Shown: in pieces, positions 17,553 through 26,555 of the stretch
How positions within the stretch are numbered: the first letter of the stretch is position 1
Layout of the letters: each line of letters starts with the position of its first letter
Origin: Catenovulum sediminis
Lineage (GTDB): Bacteria > Pseudomonadota > Gammaproteobacteria > Enterobacterales > Alteromonadaceae
Reading direction: 5' to 3'
Assembly: GCF_007289895.1 (NCBI RefSeq)
Contig: NZ_CP041661.1
Coordinates: 620,001-684,000, forward strand
Length of the DNA stretch: 64,000 bases
Made by a program: the position numbers and the translations under genes
Notes under the pieces: generated by a model
Told to the model about the DNA's origin: nothing
Database searches by the model: none
The model's input: the letters and a program-made list of their open reading frames with translations, nothing else

Positions 17553-17916
17553 GAATGAAATCTCTACACTATTTTAGACATACATTCAATTGTACATTGT
17601 TAACAATAGTATTCAAACTTTTATCGCAAAAAAATTACTATTTTTATATATGCAAAATCGTTAAAACAGGTAATTTTCATCATAAATAATATAAAAAACA
17701 ATTGATTAGCTGGTATTTGAGGCTTTAAAATTAAATTATAGAATTTTGCTGGAAGACGAATAAATTGATTGTTTGACAAACTTCTAATACATTTTCATTG
17801 ATTATATTGACAAAATGTAATAAAAATTTCGTTTAACATTATTTTTAGTTTACAATTCACCGTCAATTTTTTATGGGCATTTATTATTACCGGCACAAAT
17901 ACGGATACAGAAAATT
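17553..17916. promoter_or_regulatory. Divergent control region between the dehydratase operon and the GntR gene
   Basis: 364 bp, strongly AT-rich. It holds the operator at 17596-17607 near the dehydratase start. I see no gene. TTGACA-like hexamers near 17774 and 17808 point toward the GntR gene, but I cannot fix a promoter. Confidence 0.4.
17596..17607. promoter_or_regulatory. Putative operator ATTGTTAACAAT (site 4, dehydratase operon)
   Basis: Perfect palindrome 44 bp before the GTG start of the dehydratase gene and about 310 bp before the GntR start. Flanking bases also match site 3. Its position near the start suggests repression by blocking the promoter. Confidence 0.6.
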
Positions 17917-18528
17917 ATGAATACAAGAACCAATAAAATCATCCCTGTTAGGGAGCAAATAGCGGATGCATTGAGATCAGACATCATCTCAGGTGAGTTA
18001 GCAGCCAATACTAAACTAAACGAGCAACAGTTAGCAGAGCGTTTTGGTGTGTCTCGCGGCCCTATTCGAGATGTTTTGCTAAAACTAACTAAAGAAGGCT
18101 TATTGGTTAGCAAAAACAATGTTGGCTCTTCAGTAAGTAGCCCGCTGACACCTGAGATGCAAAAGCTCAATATAGAAATTCGTCGCAAAATTGAAGAATT
18201 TGCAATCAAGAATCTAGTTGGTAAAACAACAGACCGAAATCTAGAAGAGTTAGAATCCATCATTAGTCGGATGCAAGAGCATTTTGACCGTGAAGAATTT
18301 ACCGAACTGACTAAGTCTGATATCGAGTTCCACCAATACCTAGTTAATCTGGCCGGCGGCGAAGACTTAGTGAATATTTGGTATCCAATTGTAATTCGCA
18401 TGCGTATGAATTATCAGCGCATCAAAACCTCACAGGCGTTAGTTGATGAACACCGTCATATTTTAGACGGCATACGCAGTAAAGATGTTAAAGCGGCCAC
18501 AGCTGCGCTTAGAAAAAACATCAAGTAA
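17917..18528 (+). CDS. GntR-family regulator, FadR-type (FCD) effector domain
   Basis: 203 residues. The N-terminal winged helix covers about 8-72, with LNEQQLAERFGVSRGPIRDVLLKLTKEGLL as recognition part. The all-helical C-terminal domain covers about 85-203 and carries Asp/His metal-type positions of the FCD fold (for example DIEFHQYLV and DEHRHIL). FadR-type regulators of this kind sense sugar acids. The gene is divergent from the dehydratase operon, and its family recognises short palindromes of the GT..AC type, so it is the best candidate for the ATTGTTAACAAT sites. Its 3' end overlaps the LysR gene by 8 bp. Confidence 0.9.
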   Translation: MNTRTNKIIPVREQIADALRSDIISGELAANTKLNEQQLAERFGVSRGPIRDVLLKLTKEGLLVSKNNVGSSVSSPLTPEMQKLNIEIRRKIEEFAIKNLVGKTTDRNLEELESIISRMQEHFDREEFTELTKSDIEFHQYLVNLAGGEDLVNIWYPIVIRMRMNYQRIKTSQALVDEHRHILDGIRSKDVKAATAALRKNIK

Positions 18529-19417
18529 TATTTGCTTCAAAGGTTTGTATAAACATTTGGGCAATTGGAGACAAACTAAATGCCCTATTTAAGAAAGCAG
18601 TTTTGCCCGGTAACTGCTTTCTTATGTCCTTATAGTACAAGCTTTCTGAGTGTGCTACCGACTTTGCTGTCGTCGAGCTGACAATCGCACATCCAATACC
18701 ATGATTTACAGCACTGATTAGATGAAACAGTGAGTCTGTTTCTAGTGCAATATCCAGTTCAACTCCCTCTTCTATCGCGGCATTGATAATATACTGCCTA
18801 AATTGCATGTTTTTACTAAACAAGCAAAGAGGCTTATCGACCAAATATTGCAAACTACAAAATGCATCCGGAAAATTAAATTCGTCCTTGAATGTTTCAG
18901 AATATATAATCGCAAACCGCAAAGATGCCAAAGGTGTAACCTGCAACTGTTGTTTATCGGCTTGTGATAAATTCTCAGCAAAACCTAATCCCAGATCTAT
19001 CTGGTGTGTATGTAAAGCGTTCAAGATCTCTGGATTTGTCAGCACATTTATTGCAAAGCTGACATCAGGATATTTAGCTCTGAACTGCGCGATATGCGGC
19101 ATAATATCGGCATTCGATTGAGGCACAATGCCTAAACGTAACACACCTGACATGCCATGATTTAATTTACTAATGCCTTCTTTTAAAGCTTGCTGTTCAA
19201 ATAAAATATTTTCGGCATGCTTTAATACCAAAGCGCCCTGCTCGGTTAATGCGATAAAGTGAGAGTCACGAATCACCAATTGATTACCTAACTCTTTTTC
19301 TAAGCTTGCAATACTGGCTGATAAAGTAGGTTGGGTTACATGACACAATTGCGCAGCACGCGCGAAATGCTGCTCTTTAGCCAAGGTGTAAAAATATTTA
19401 AGCTGCCTAAGATTCAA
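18521..19417 (-). CDS. LysR-family transcriptional regulator
   Basis: 298 residues. The N-terminal helix-turn-helix (MNLRQLKYFYTLAKEQHFARAA, then CHVTQPTLSASIASLEKELG) is typical, followed by a two-lobed effector domain from about residue 90 (GVLRLGIVPQSNADIMP). It is divergent from fdhD with 109 bp between, and that gap holds a dyad at 19443-19472. It therefore probably controls fdhD and the ydeP-like gene as well as itself. The C-terminus converges with and overlaps the GntR gene. Confidence 0.9.
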   Translation of the reverse strand: MNLRQLKYFYTLAKEQHFARAAQLCHVTQPTLSASIASLEKELGNQLVIRDSHFIALTEQGALVLKHAENILFEQQALKEGISKLNHGMSGVLRLGIVPQSNADIMPHIAQFRAKYPDVSFAINVLTNPEILNALHTHQIDLGLGFAENLSQADKQQLQVTPLASLRFAIIYSETFKDEFNFPDAFCSLQYLVDKPLCLFSKNMQFRQYIINAAIEEGVELDIALETDSLFHLISAVNHGIGCAIVSSTTAKSVAHSESLYYKDIRKQLPGKTAFLNRAFSLSPIAQMFIQTFEANIT

Positions 19418-19442
19418 TTAAATTAACCAATCAAGTTAGTGG

Positions 19443-19472
19443 TATCTGATAAATTCATTCTATCATCAGATA
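19443..19472. promoter_or_regulatory. Dyad in the LysR/fdhD intergenic region
   Basis: TATCTGAT at 19443-19450 and ATCAGATA at 19465-19472 form an 8-bp inverted repeat with a 14-bp spacer. LysR sites are usually dyads of similar span near the divergent promoter. Probable binding site for the adjacent LysR protein (inference). Confidence 0.45.
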
Positions 19473-19544
19473 AAATTGAATAATTGGTTTTCATTACTTT
19501 TATTGCTTAAGCTTAAGACATAGTATTTGAATACGACGTGCTTA

Positions 19545-20324
19545 ATGCAGGCAAAACACATTATCGAACTAAACCAACCTCTTAATCCGCTTATTGAAGA
19601 AAGTGCAATCGCGATTAATGTAAATGAGATTAATTATGCAGTCATGATGGCCACACCTGATGACTTAGAGGTTTTTGTATACGGCTTTTTGTTTTCAGAA
19701 GGTGTTATCACCCAAGTTTACGACGTCCATGAAATTGAACTGGAATATTTGGAAGATGCTGTCAATATCAATGTGCAAATTGCCAATAGATGCATGCATA
19801 AACTAAAGCAACACATGCATCGATTAAAAGGCACGTCAGGTTGCGGTTTATGTGGCAAACAGGCGCTTGAACAGGCGATGCCCAAATTACCAGTACTGCT
19901 TAAATCCGAGCCTTTTGTTGTTAAAAACGCGCAATCTCTTAGAAACAAAATAGTCCAATACCAATTTAAGCGTAAAAACTCAGGTGCTATTCATTGTGCT
20001 GTATGGATAGACAGCATGTTAGATGTACTTGTCTGCAAAGAAGATATTGGCCGCCATAATGCACTTGATAAAACCATTGGTGCATTATTAAAAAACTATC
20101 ACTTAAACGCGAAAGATAAACAGGCTGGCGCTTTGTTGGTGAGCAGTCGATGCAGCGCTGAATTAATACAAAAAGCAATTGTTTTTGGTGCAAATAATTT
20201 AATCAGTTTGGCCTCGCCCAGCCAGTTAGCGGTTAAATTAGCACAGCGCCATAATTTAAATTTAATTCATCTACCAAAATACGATCAAGCAATTTATTAC
20301 ACGCAAAATCAACCCCGTATTTAA
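19545..20324 (+). CDS. fdhD: FdhD-family sulfurtransferase for formate dehydrogenase-type enzymes
   Basis: 259 residues from the ATG at 19545. A TTG at 19527 would add six residues, and no clear ribosome site decides between them. The FdhD signature CGLCG (in GTSGCGLCGKQALEQ) is present, as are EDIGRHNALDKTIG and SSRCSAELIQKA. FdhD passes sulfur from IscS to the molybdenum cofactor of formate dehydrogenases and is needed for their activity. It is followed after 25 bp by the ydeP-like oxidoreductase gene, its likely client. The divergent LysR gene probably regulates the pair. Confidence 0.92.
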   Translation: MQAKHIIELNQPLNPLIEESAIAINVNEINYAVMMATPDDLEVFVYGFLFSEGVITQVYDVHEIELEYLEDAVNINVQIANRCMHKLKQHMHRLKGTSGCGLCGKQALEQAMPKLPVLLKSEPFVVKNAQSLRNKIVQYQFKRKNSGAIHCAVWIDSMLDVLVCKEDIGRHNALDKTIGALLKNYHLNAKDKQAGALLVSSRCSAELIQKAIVFGANNLISLASPSQLAVKLAQRHNLNLIHLPKYDQAIYYTQNQPRI

Positions 20325-20349
20325 AAACGCATTCAGGTACATAATCAGT

Positions 20350-22652
20350 ATGGAAAATAACACAAACAAACCCAACAAAGCAGGTGGCTTACCTTCTGTC
20401 CAGTCTACGATTAAACACTTGTTAAGAAGCAATCGAACCAAAGAAAACATAAAAAATTTGTTGCGGGTGAATCAATCTGATGGCTTTGACTGTCCTGGAT
20501 GCGCTTGGGGGATAATAAAAATGGTACCTTTCAATTTTGTGAAAACGGCGCTAAAGCGGTTGCTTGGGAGTCGACTGATAAACGAGTGGACGCTGACTTT
20601 TTTGCGCAATACAGTGTCAGCCAGTTAATGAAACAAAGTGATTATTGGCTTGAGTATCAGGGCCGTTTAGCGCAGCCAATGCGCTACAACAAAAAAACGG
20701 ATCACTACGAAGCGCTGAGTTGGCAGCAAGCATTTAGCATTATTGGTAATAAACTAAATGTACTGCAAGATGCCAATCAGGTTGAATTTTATACTTCGGG
20801 CCGTGCCAGTAACGAAGCGTCGTATTTATATCAACTATTTGGCCGAATGTTTGGCACTAATAATTTTCCAGATTGTTCTAATATGTGCCATGAAGCCAGT
20901 GGGATTGCACTCACTCAAGCAATTGGTATCGGCAAAGGCACGGTTGTGTTGGATGATTTTTACCATGCTGACAGCATTTTTGTTTTTGGCCAGAACCCGG
21001 GAACTAATCACCCTAGAATGATGAATGCACTGCGCAAAGCGGCAAGACAAGGTTGTAAAATTGTCACCTTTAACAATTTAAAAGAAGTTGCATTGGAAAA
21101 ATTTGCCAGCCCGCAAGATCCAAAAGAGCTAATTATCGGCTCAGCGACAACCATCAGTCATTGTTACTTTACGCCTAAACTAGGCGGTGATATGGCAGCG
21201 ATTAGAGGCATGGTAAAAAGCATAATCGAGCGCAATATAGACGCACTTGATCATGCTTTTATTCAACAACAGACAATTGGATTTAATGCTTACATATTGT
21301 CAGTTGAAAATACGACTTGGCGACAAATAGAAGATCAATCTGGCCTTTCTCAGCAACAAATACAACAGGCGTCAGACGTTTTTATACAAAGTAAAAACGT
21401 TATATCTTGCTGGGCGATGGGTCTGACCCAACACAAGCATTCTGTTGATACCATCCGCGAAATCGTAAACCTACACTTGTTAACAGGAAATTTAGGGCGC
21501 AAAGGCGCAGGATTATGTCCGGTCCGAGGGCACAGTAATGTGCAAGGCAACCGAACTATGGGAATTAATGAAAAACCCACAGCAGCCTTTATCGAGCGTT
21601 TAGAGCAATATTTTACCATTGAGTTACCCAAACAATCGGGCCATAACGTGCATGCAGCACTAAAAGCACTATATCAAAAACACAGTAAAGTACTTATTTG
21701 TTTGGGTGGTAATTTAGCAGCAGCCGCGCCAGATTCTAACTTTACATTTAAGGCAATTAAAAATGCAGAGCTCAATGTGCAAATTAGCACTAAACTTAAC
21801 CGCAGCCATTTGTTGGTGAGCGAAGATGCGTTGATCCTGCCTTGCCTTGGCCGCACTGAACTGGATAAACAAAAATCGGGGATACAAAAAATTACAGTTG
21901 AAGATACCTTTAGCATGGTGCATGCATCAACTGGCAAAACAACACCGGTTTCTGAGCAGTGTTTATCAGAAGTAGATATAGTGGCGCAAATCGCCAGTTA
22001 CACACTGGGCAACAAAGCCATTGGAACGAGCCCATATACATGGACTGAGTTGCGAGATGATTATGCCAAAATAAGAACGCTTATTAGCCAGACCGTTGTT
22101 GGTTTTACAGATTTTAATAAAAAAATAGAAACGCCATGCGGCTTTCATTTAACCAACTCAGCAGCGCTATTAACCTGGAATACAAACAGCCAAAAAGCAG
22201 AATTTAATTGCAGTGATTTACCCAAGTCAATACTGTCTGATAACTTATCGGATGCATTAACTTATACAGATAATACGGTTTTCACGCTACAAAGTTTGCG
22301 CTCTCACGATCAATACAACACCACCATTTATGGCATGGATGACAGATATCGAGGAATAAAAGGCGAACGAAAAGTAGTGTTTATTAATCCAGATGATGCG
22401 AAACAACTTAATTTATCCGATGCCGACACAGTAGATATTCAATCAATTTGTAACGATGGTGTGAAGCGGGTTGTCAAAGGTTTTAAAGTGGTATTTTACG
22501 AGATACCGCGTGGTAATTTAGCCGCTTACTACCCAGAAACCAACCCATTAGTGGCGATAGACAGTTACGGCGAACAATCATTTACGCCCGCGTCAAAATC
22601 AATTGCGGTTGTCTTGCAAAAAAGTGCAACGGCTATCGAAGTTGCGACTTGA
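20350..22652 (+). pseudogene. ydeP: YdeP-like molybdopterin oxidoreductase, interrupted by a one-base frameshift
   Basis: The first frame starts at 20350 and reads through FDCPGCAWG. The second frame, from before 20499 to 22652, continues with NGTFQFCENGAKAVAWE and the whole catalytic part. The two join if one G is added to the GGGGG run at about 20506-20510. The repaired protein would be about 767 residues, close to E. coli YdeP (759). Seen motifs are EFYTSGRASNEA, NNFPDCSNMCHE, GQNPGTNHPRMM, RGHSNVQGNRT and RSHDQYNTTIYGMDDRYRG, all shared with YdeP. The family binds bis-MGD and is linked to formate metabolism or acid resistance. The deletion may be real or an assembly error. Confidence 0.85.
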
Positions 22653-22734
22653 CTTATTCTGATAACTGGATGTTTAAATAGTTTAAGGCCGTGTTGATAT
22701 TTGCTGTGTGATTTTGCAGCGAGTTGTACGATAT

Positions 22735-22768
22735 GAAAAAAGCCCCGACAATTTAACTTGTCGGGGCT
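22735..22768 (-). terminator. Terminator after the alginate lyase gene
   Basis: A 10-bp GC-rich stem, AGCCCCGACA (22741-22750) and its complement (22759-22768), with an 8-nt loop. The A run at 22735-22741 gives a T tract on the minus strand. It ends the alginate lyase transcript and faces the plus-strand ydeP gene. Confidence 0.88.
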
Positions 22769-22800
22769 TACGCGTTTGCTAGTTACTAGTTATGTGTATT

Positions 22801-24543
22801 TTAATTATGTGTATTTTCTAAAGCATAGAAAGTTGCCTGTACATAATCATTGCTGTTTCCGCTGTTGTTTTGATTATATACACCCGCTTTAAAATACATC
22901 CAGTCATCAGAATCGTCGTAACCACTGTTGCTCATGTCTACAGTTTCTGTCACCGTTGGTTTTCCGTCGCGCATTATTTTGACGGTTAACGTGTTACCCG
23001 TCACGTCGATTTCGTAACTGAATTTTTCGTTTAACGAGATACCATCTGAAGGGTTTGATGCGCTATCACTGCGAGAGCCAATCATTTCATACCATTGTTC
23101 GCTATTACCATTACCTGGTTCGTGCGCAAAATAAATTGAACCTTTGCTATTGTTCGGCAGTTTGCGATAGTACAAACGAATCGGCTCATCATTTGCAGCA
23201 TGGATTTGACCAACAATTACCCGACCTACTTGGCTACTGTTACCTGTTGTCGTGACATAATTTACCGCTAACGTTGCTTTTAATTTGCCATCCACCCCAC
23301 CAGCAGAATTTTGAGCTGAACTCGGAGCAGAGCTAAACACCCAGTTGTTACCATTAACCCCTTTAGTATCAATTGAGGTATCACCGGCACGCAACATTTC
23401 TCTCAATTCAGTGCGGGTATAGCTGGTATTGGTTGAAGTTTTATATCCATCTACCGGACATTTAAATACCATTCCACCATCAGTTGCGGTATAAAAATAT
23501 TCACTGCTTTCATAGCCTGCATTTAACTCATCTTCTTTGATGCTATCTGCTGTACCACTGTTATCTTCATCGGTTGGTACACTTAAATACCAGCGAGATA
23601 AGTCAAAATTTTCTGAAGGCGCTTTGTTTGGGTCTAAATCAGGATCCTTTGGAATTGGGGTCGTTCCATCGCCATATACTTTAACCTCCGTAATATTTGT
23701 CCAGCTTGACCCTGCTGTATTGTCAAAGGTTTTAATACGGATTTGTTGAGCTTCGATATCAGTCACATCGTATACTTCGATGTCGTTTGTGGTGCCACTG
23801 CTCACATCATCAAAAACTTTAGTCCAGCTTCCACTTGTTCCCGGACGAGCGTAAATTTCAAAAGTATGTGAACGTGAATCACCTTGGCCCCAAGCAACAC
23901 CAACTTGAGATACCGGACTGGTTTCATTTAATTCAACTGTCAGGTTTACCGGCGAGCCATTGCCTGCCCAGCGTGATGCCCATGCTGTGTTATCGTCAAT
24001 AACATTAGTTGCAGGATAACTTCCATGACCGCTGCCATCATCAAATGCCGTGTTGATGGCCAATTCGCCGGTCCCATTTTCATCATATAATTCGACTTCT
24101 AAGATATCCGTCCACGACGTTCCCGCCGTATTTGAAAAAGTTTTAACCCTTACTTGCTGCGCATCGATATCGGTAATGTCATATACTTCAATGCCTTCTG
24201 TTGACCCTGAACTTACATCGTCATAAACTTTCGTCCAACTGCCACTCGTTGCAGCGCGAGCCCAAATTTCAAATTCGTAACTGCGCTCGTCACCTCGTCC
24301 CCAAGCAACACCGACCTGAGTAACACGCTGTATTGAATTTAGGTTTAACTGTAAATGAACAGGTGAGCCAGACGCTGCCCAGCGAGAAGACCAATCGGTA
24401 CTTCCGTCTATTGTATTTGAAGCAGGGTAACTTGAGTGACCGCTTCCCCAATCTTCTGCACTTGAAACATTAAGTGTGCCTGCAAATGCTGTAGATGTAG
24501 CAGCAAGAAGCGCAGATGCACCCAACAATTTTGCTATTTTCAT
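22801..24543 (-). CDS. PL7 alginate lyase with two N-terminal CBM32-like modules
   Basis: 580 residues. The signal peptide ends ATSTAFAGT. Two discoidin/CBM32-like repeats cover about 22-155 and 160-290. They are close copies, sharing VGVAWG.GD.RS..FEI.AR and SGSWTKV.DDVSSG.T. The catalytic PL7 jelly-roll covers about 310-580 and has the three family blocks: RTELREM, QIHAAND and YFKAGVYNQN. The QIH form is often found in enzymes that accept guluronate-containing blocks. The enzyme should be secreted or periplasmic and cut alginate by beta-elimination. It has its own terminator, and AAGGAAATGAAG precedes the start. There are no other alginate genes next to it. Confidence 0.93.
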   Translation of the reverse strand: MKIAKLLGASALLAATSTAFAGTLNVSSAEDWGSGHSSYPASNTIDGSTDWSSRWAASGSPVHLQLNLNSIQRVTQVGVAWGRGDERSYEFEIWARAATSGSWTKVYDDVSSGSTEGIEVYDITDIDAQQVRVKTFSNTAGTSWTDILEVELYDENGTGELAINTAFDDGSGHGSYPATNVIDDNTAWASRWAGNGSPVNLTVELNETSPVSQVGVAWGQGDSRSHTFEIYARPGTSGSWTKVFDDVSSGTTNDIEVYDVTDIEAQQIRIKTFDNTAGSSWTNITEVKVYGDGTTPIPKDPDLDPNKAPSENFDLSRWYLSVPTDEDNSGTADSIKEDELNAGYESSEYFYTATDGGMVFKCPVDGYKTSTNTSYTRTELREMLRAGDTSIDTKGVNGNNWVFSSAPSSAQNSAGGVDGKLKATLAVNYVTTTGNSSQVGRVIVGQIHAANDEPIRLYYRKLPNNSKGSIYFAHEPGNGNSEQWYEMIGSRSDSASNPSDGISLNEKFSYEIDVTGNTLTVKIMRDGKPTVTETVDMSNSGYDDSDDWMYFKAGVYNQNNSGNSNDYVQATFYALENTHN

Positions 24544-25050
24544 TCTTCATTTCCTTTTCAGTTGTGTGTGTAGTGTGATTAGCCACCAAAATCGCCAGAC
24601 AAATTACATGTAAAAACCCCAACATAGGACTTACACATAGCAATTAAATTAAGCAATATTGGTAATACATCAAGATCAAATCCTACAACATAATTACAAT
24701 GTTTCAACAGCTTTTTTTATAAATTTATATAAAGCAGTTAGTTTAAAAAAGGGAATAGAATTTTAAAACAGCTTAAGAATCATCCTAACATATTGTTTTA
24801 AAAGTATTATAATGAATGAAAATTTAACCAACCCCACTTTAGATGTAATATAAATTTAACCAAAATGAATGACAAAGATGCAATTAAATGTAAAACATAC
24901 TTAACATATCAAAAATTGAGTAAGGAGGTATGAAGACGATATTTTTGAGGAAGGTTATTTCGTTGGGAATAGTAAAGTAGCCGCTAAAAAAAGCTTCCTT
25001 GCTCTCAAGGCTCGTTGCTCGAGCACGACTACAAACAAAAACGGGTAATA
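24544..25050. promoter_or_regulatory. Intergenic region before the alginate lyase gene
   Basis: 507 bp. The part next to 24543 should hold the alginate lyase promoter. The part next to 25050 holds a weak minus-strand terminator for the gnd remnant. The ATTGTTAACAAT operator is absent, so the lyase is not obviously in that regulon. A 16-codon reading frame at 24930 has GGAGGT directly against its ATG, which is too close for normal initiation. Confidence 0.4.
24986..25010 (-). terminator. Weak terminator candidate after gnd
   Basis: CCTTG (24997-25001) and CAAGG (25006-25010) form a short 5-bp stem. It is followed on the minus strand by a run of seven T (24986-24992). It lies 41 bp after the gnd stop. 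Confidence 0.4.
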
Positions 25051-26458
25051 CTAAACATCGTAGGTGGTAGAGGCTGTGTCTCCTCCGCGCCCTGTCCAAT
25101 TGGTATTAAAAAACTCGCCTCGCGCTTTATCTTTACGCTCGTATGTATGTGCGCCAAAATAATCTCGCTGCGCTTGCAACAGGTTTGCCGGTAAGTTGGC
25201 TGTGCGGTAGCCGTCAAAATAAGTTAACGCTGACGACAAGCATGGAACTGAAATACCATTCACAATGGCAGCAGCGTTGACTTCACGCCAACCGTTTTGA
25301 GCAGACATAACAACATCTGAAAAATAGTCGTCTAACAATAGATTGCGCAAATCACTGTCTTTATCAAAAGCCGCTTTAATATTGTCTAAAAAGACTGAGC
25401 GAATAATACAACCACCGCGCCACATTAAGGCGATTGCACCGTAATTCAATTGCCAGTTGTATTCAGATGCGGCTTCTCGCATTAACGCAAAACCTTGTGC
25501 GTAGGAAACAATTTTTGATGCCAACAAAGCGTCTTTTAAACTATTTAAAAAGGCCTGTTTGTCACCGTTAAATTTAGCTTTAGGGCCGGTTAGTATTTTT
25601 GCCGCGTCAACACGCTCTTCTTTTATGGCAGATAAACAACGTGCGAACACCGCCTCACCAATTAGTGTTAATGGCACGCCTAAATGCAGTGCTGTTACAC
25701 CCGTCCACTTACCAGTGCCTTTTTGCCCAGCCGTATCCAGTATTTTTTCAACCAGTGCTTCACCATTTTCTTTGTAAGCAAAAATATCGGCGGTGATCTC
25801 GGTTAAATAGCTACTGAGCTCGGTTGTATTCCAATCATCAAACACGGCTTTAATTTCATCAGCATGCATCCCTAGCAAGTCGCGCATCAATAAGTAGGCT
25901 TCGCAAATAAGCTGCATATCACCGTATTCGATACCGTTGTGAACCATTTTAACAAAATGACCCGAGCCACCGTCACCAACCCAATCACAACAAGGCTCAT
26001 TGAGTTCGCCCTGTTCATCTTCAACTTTTGCAGAAACTGCTTGGAATATCGGTTTAACAGCAGGCCAAGCTTTTTCATCACCACCGGGCATAATTGACGG
26101 CCCCAACAATGCGCCTTCTTCGCCACCCGATACGCCGGTTCCAATATACAATAAGCCTTGTTTTGAGAGTGCAGCTGTTCGGCGGTTCGAATCTTCAAAC
26201 TGGCTATTACCACCGTCAATAATGATATCGCCTTTATCCAAATACGGAACTAAGCGAGATATAAAGTCATCAACAGGCTGGCCTGATTTGACCATTAACA
26301 TAATTTTTCTGGGTTTTTCTAAAGACTCTACGAGTGCTTGAATTGAATCAGCGCCACGTATTGTTAAGCCTTTCGCTCGCCCTTCTAAAAACCGTTCCAC
26401 TTTGTCATAACTGCGATTGAAGGCAGTTACGGTAAATCCTTTACTGGCCATATTTAAT
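25051..26458 (-). pseudogene. gnd: 6-phosphogluconate dehydrogenase, 5' end removed at an IS boundary
   Basis: The frame gives 466 residues from the ATG at 26451, matching Gnd from about residue 25 to the end: LMVKSGQPVDDF, DIIIDGGNSQFEDS, GTGVSGGEEGALLGPSIMPGG, KMVHNGIEYGDMQ and LLQAQRDYFGAHTYER. The normal N-terminus, including the NADP-binding Gly-rich loop (GxAxMGxNLA), is absent. Only codons for Leu-Asn precede this Met, then the IS end begins and supplies an in-frame TGA. The reading ATG has no ribosome site. The enzyme would make ribulose-5-phosphate in the pentose-phosphate pathway; this copy is very probably inactive. Confidence 0.85.
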
Positions 26459-26473
26459 CAGACATTGATCAGA
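26459..26473 (+). repeat. Left terminal inverted repeat of the IS
   Basis: CAGACATTGATCAGA, exactly complementary to the right end. The gnd reading frame is broken at this point. Confidence 0.92.
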
Positions 26474-26555
26474 CAAAATTAAAAAATTTTCATTTATTAA
26501 TTTTCGACAATTTAGTGGATTAGTTTAAAATATCACTTCAACTTTTGAGGTGAAT

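Noticed and set aside
17871-18401. 176-aa minus-strand frame opposite the GntR gene
   Set aside because: Antisense to a clear GntR protein; Ser/Arg-rich composition is typical of shadow frames.
24930-24980. 16-codon frame preceded by TAAGGAGGT
   Set aside because: The Shine-Dalgarno-like string touches the ATG, so spacing is wrong for initiation; product has no known pattern.
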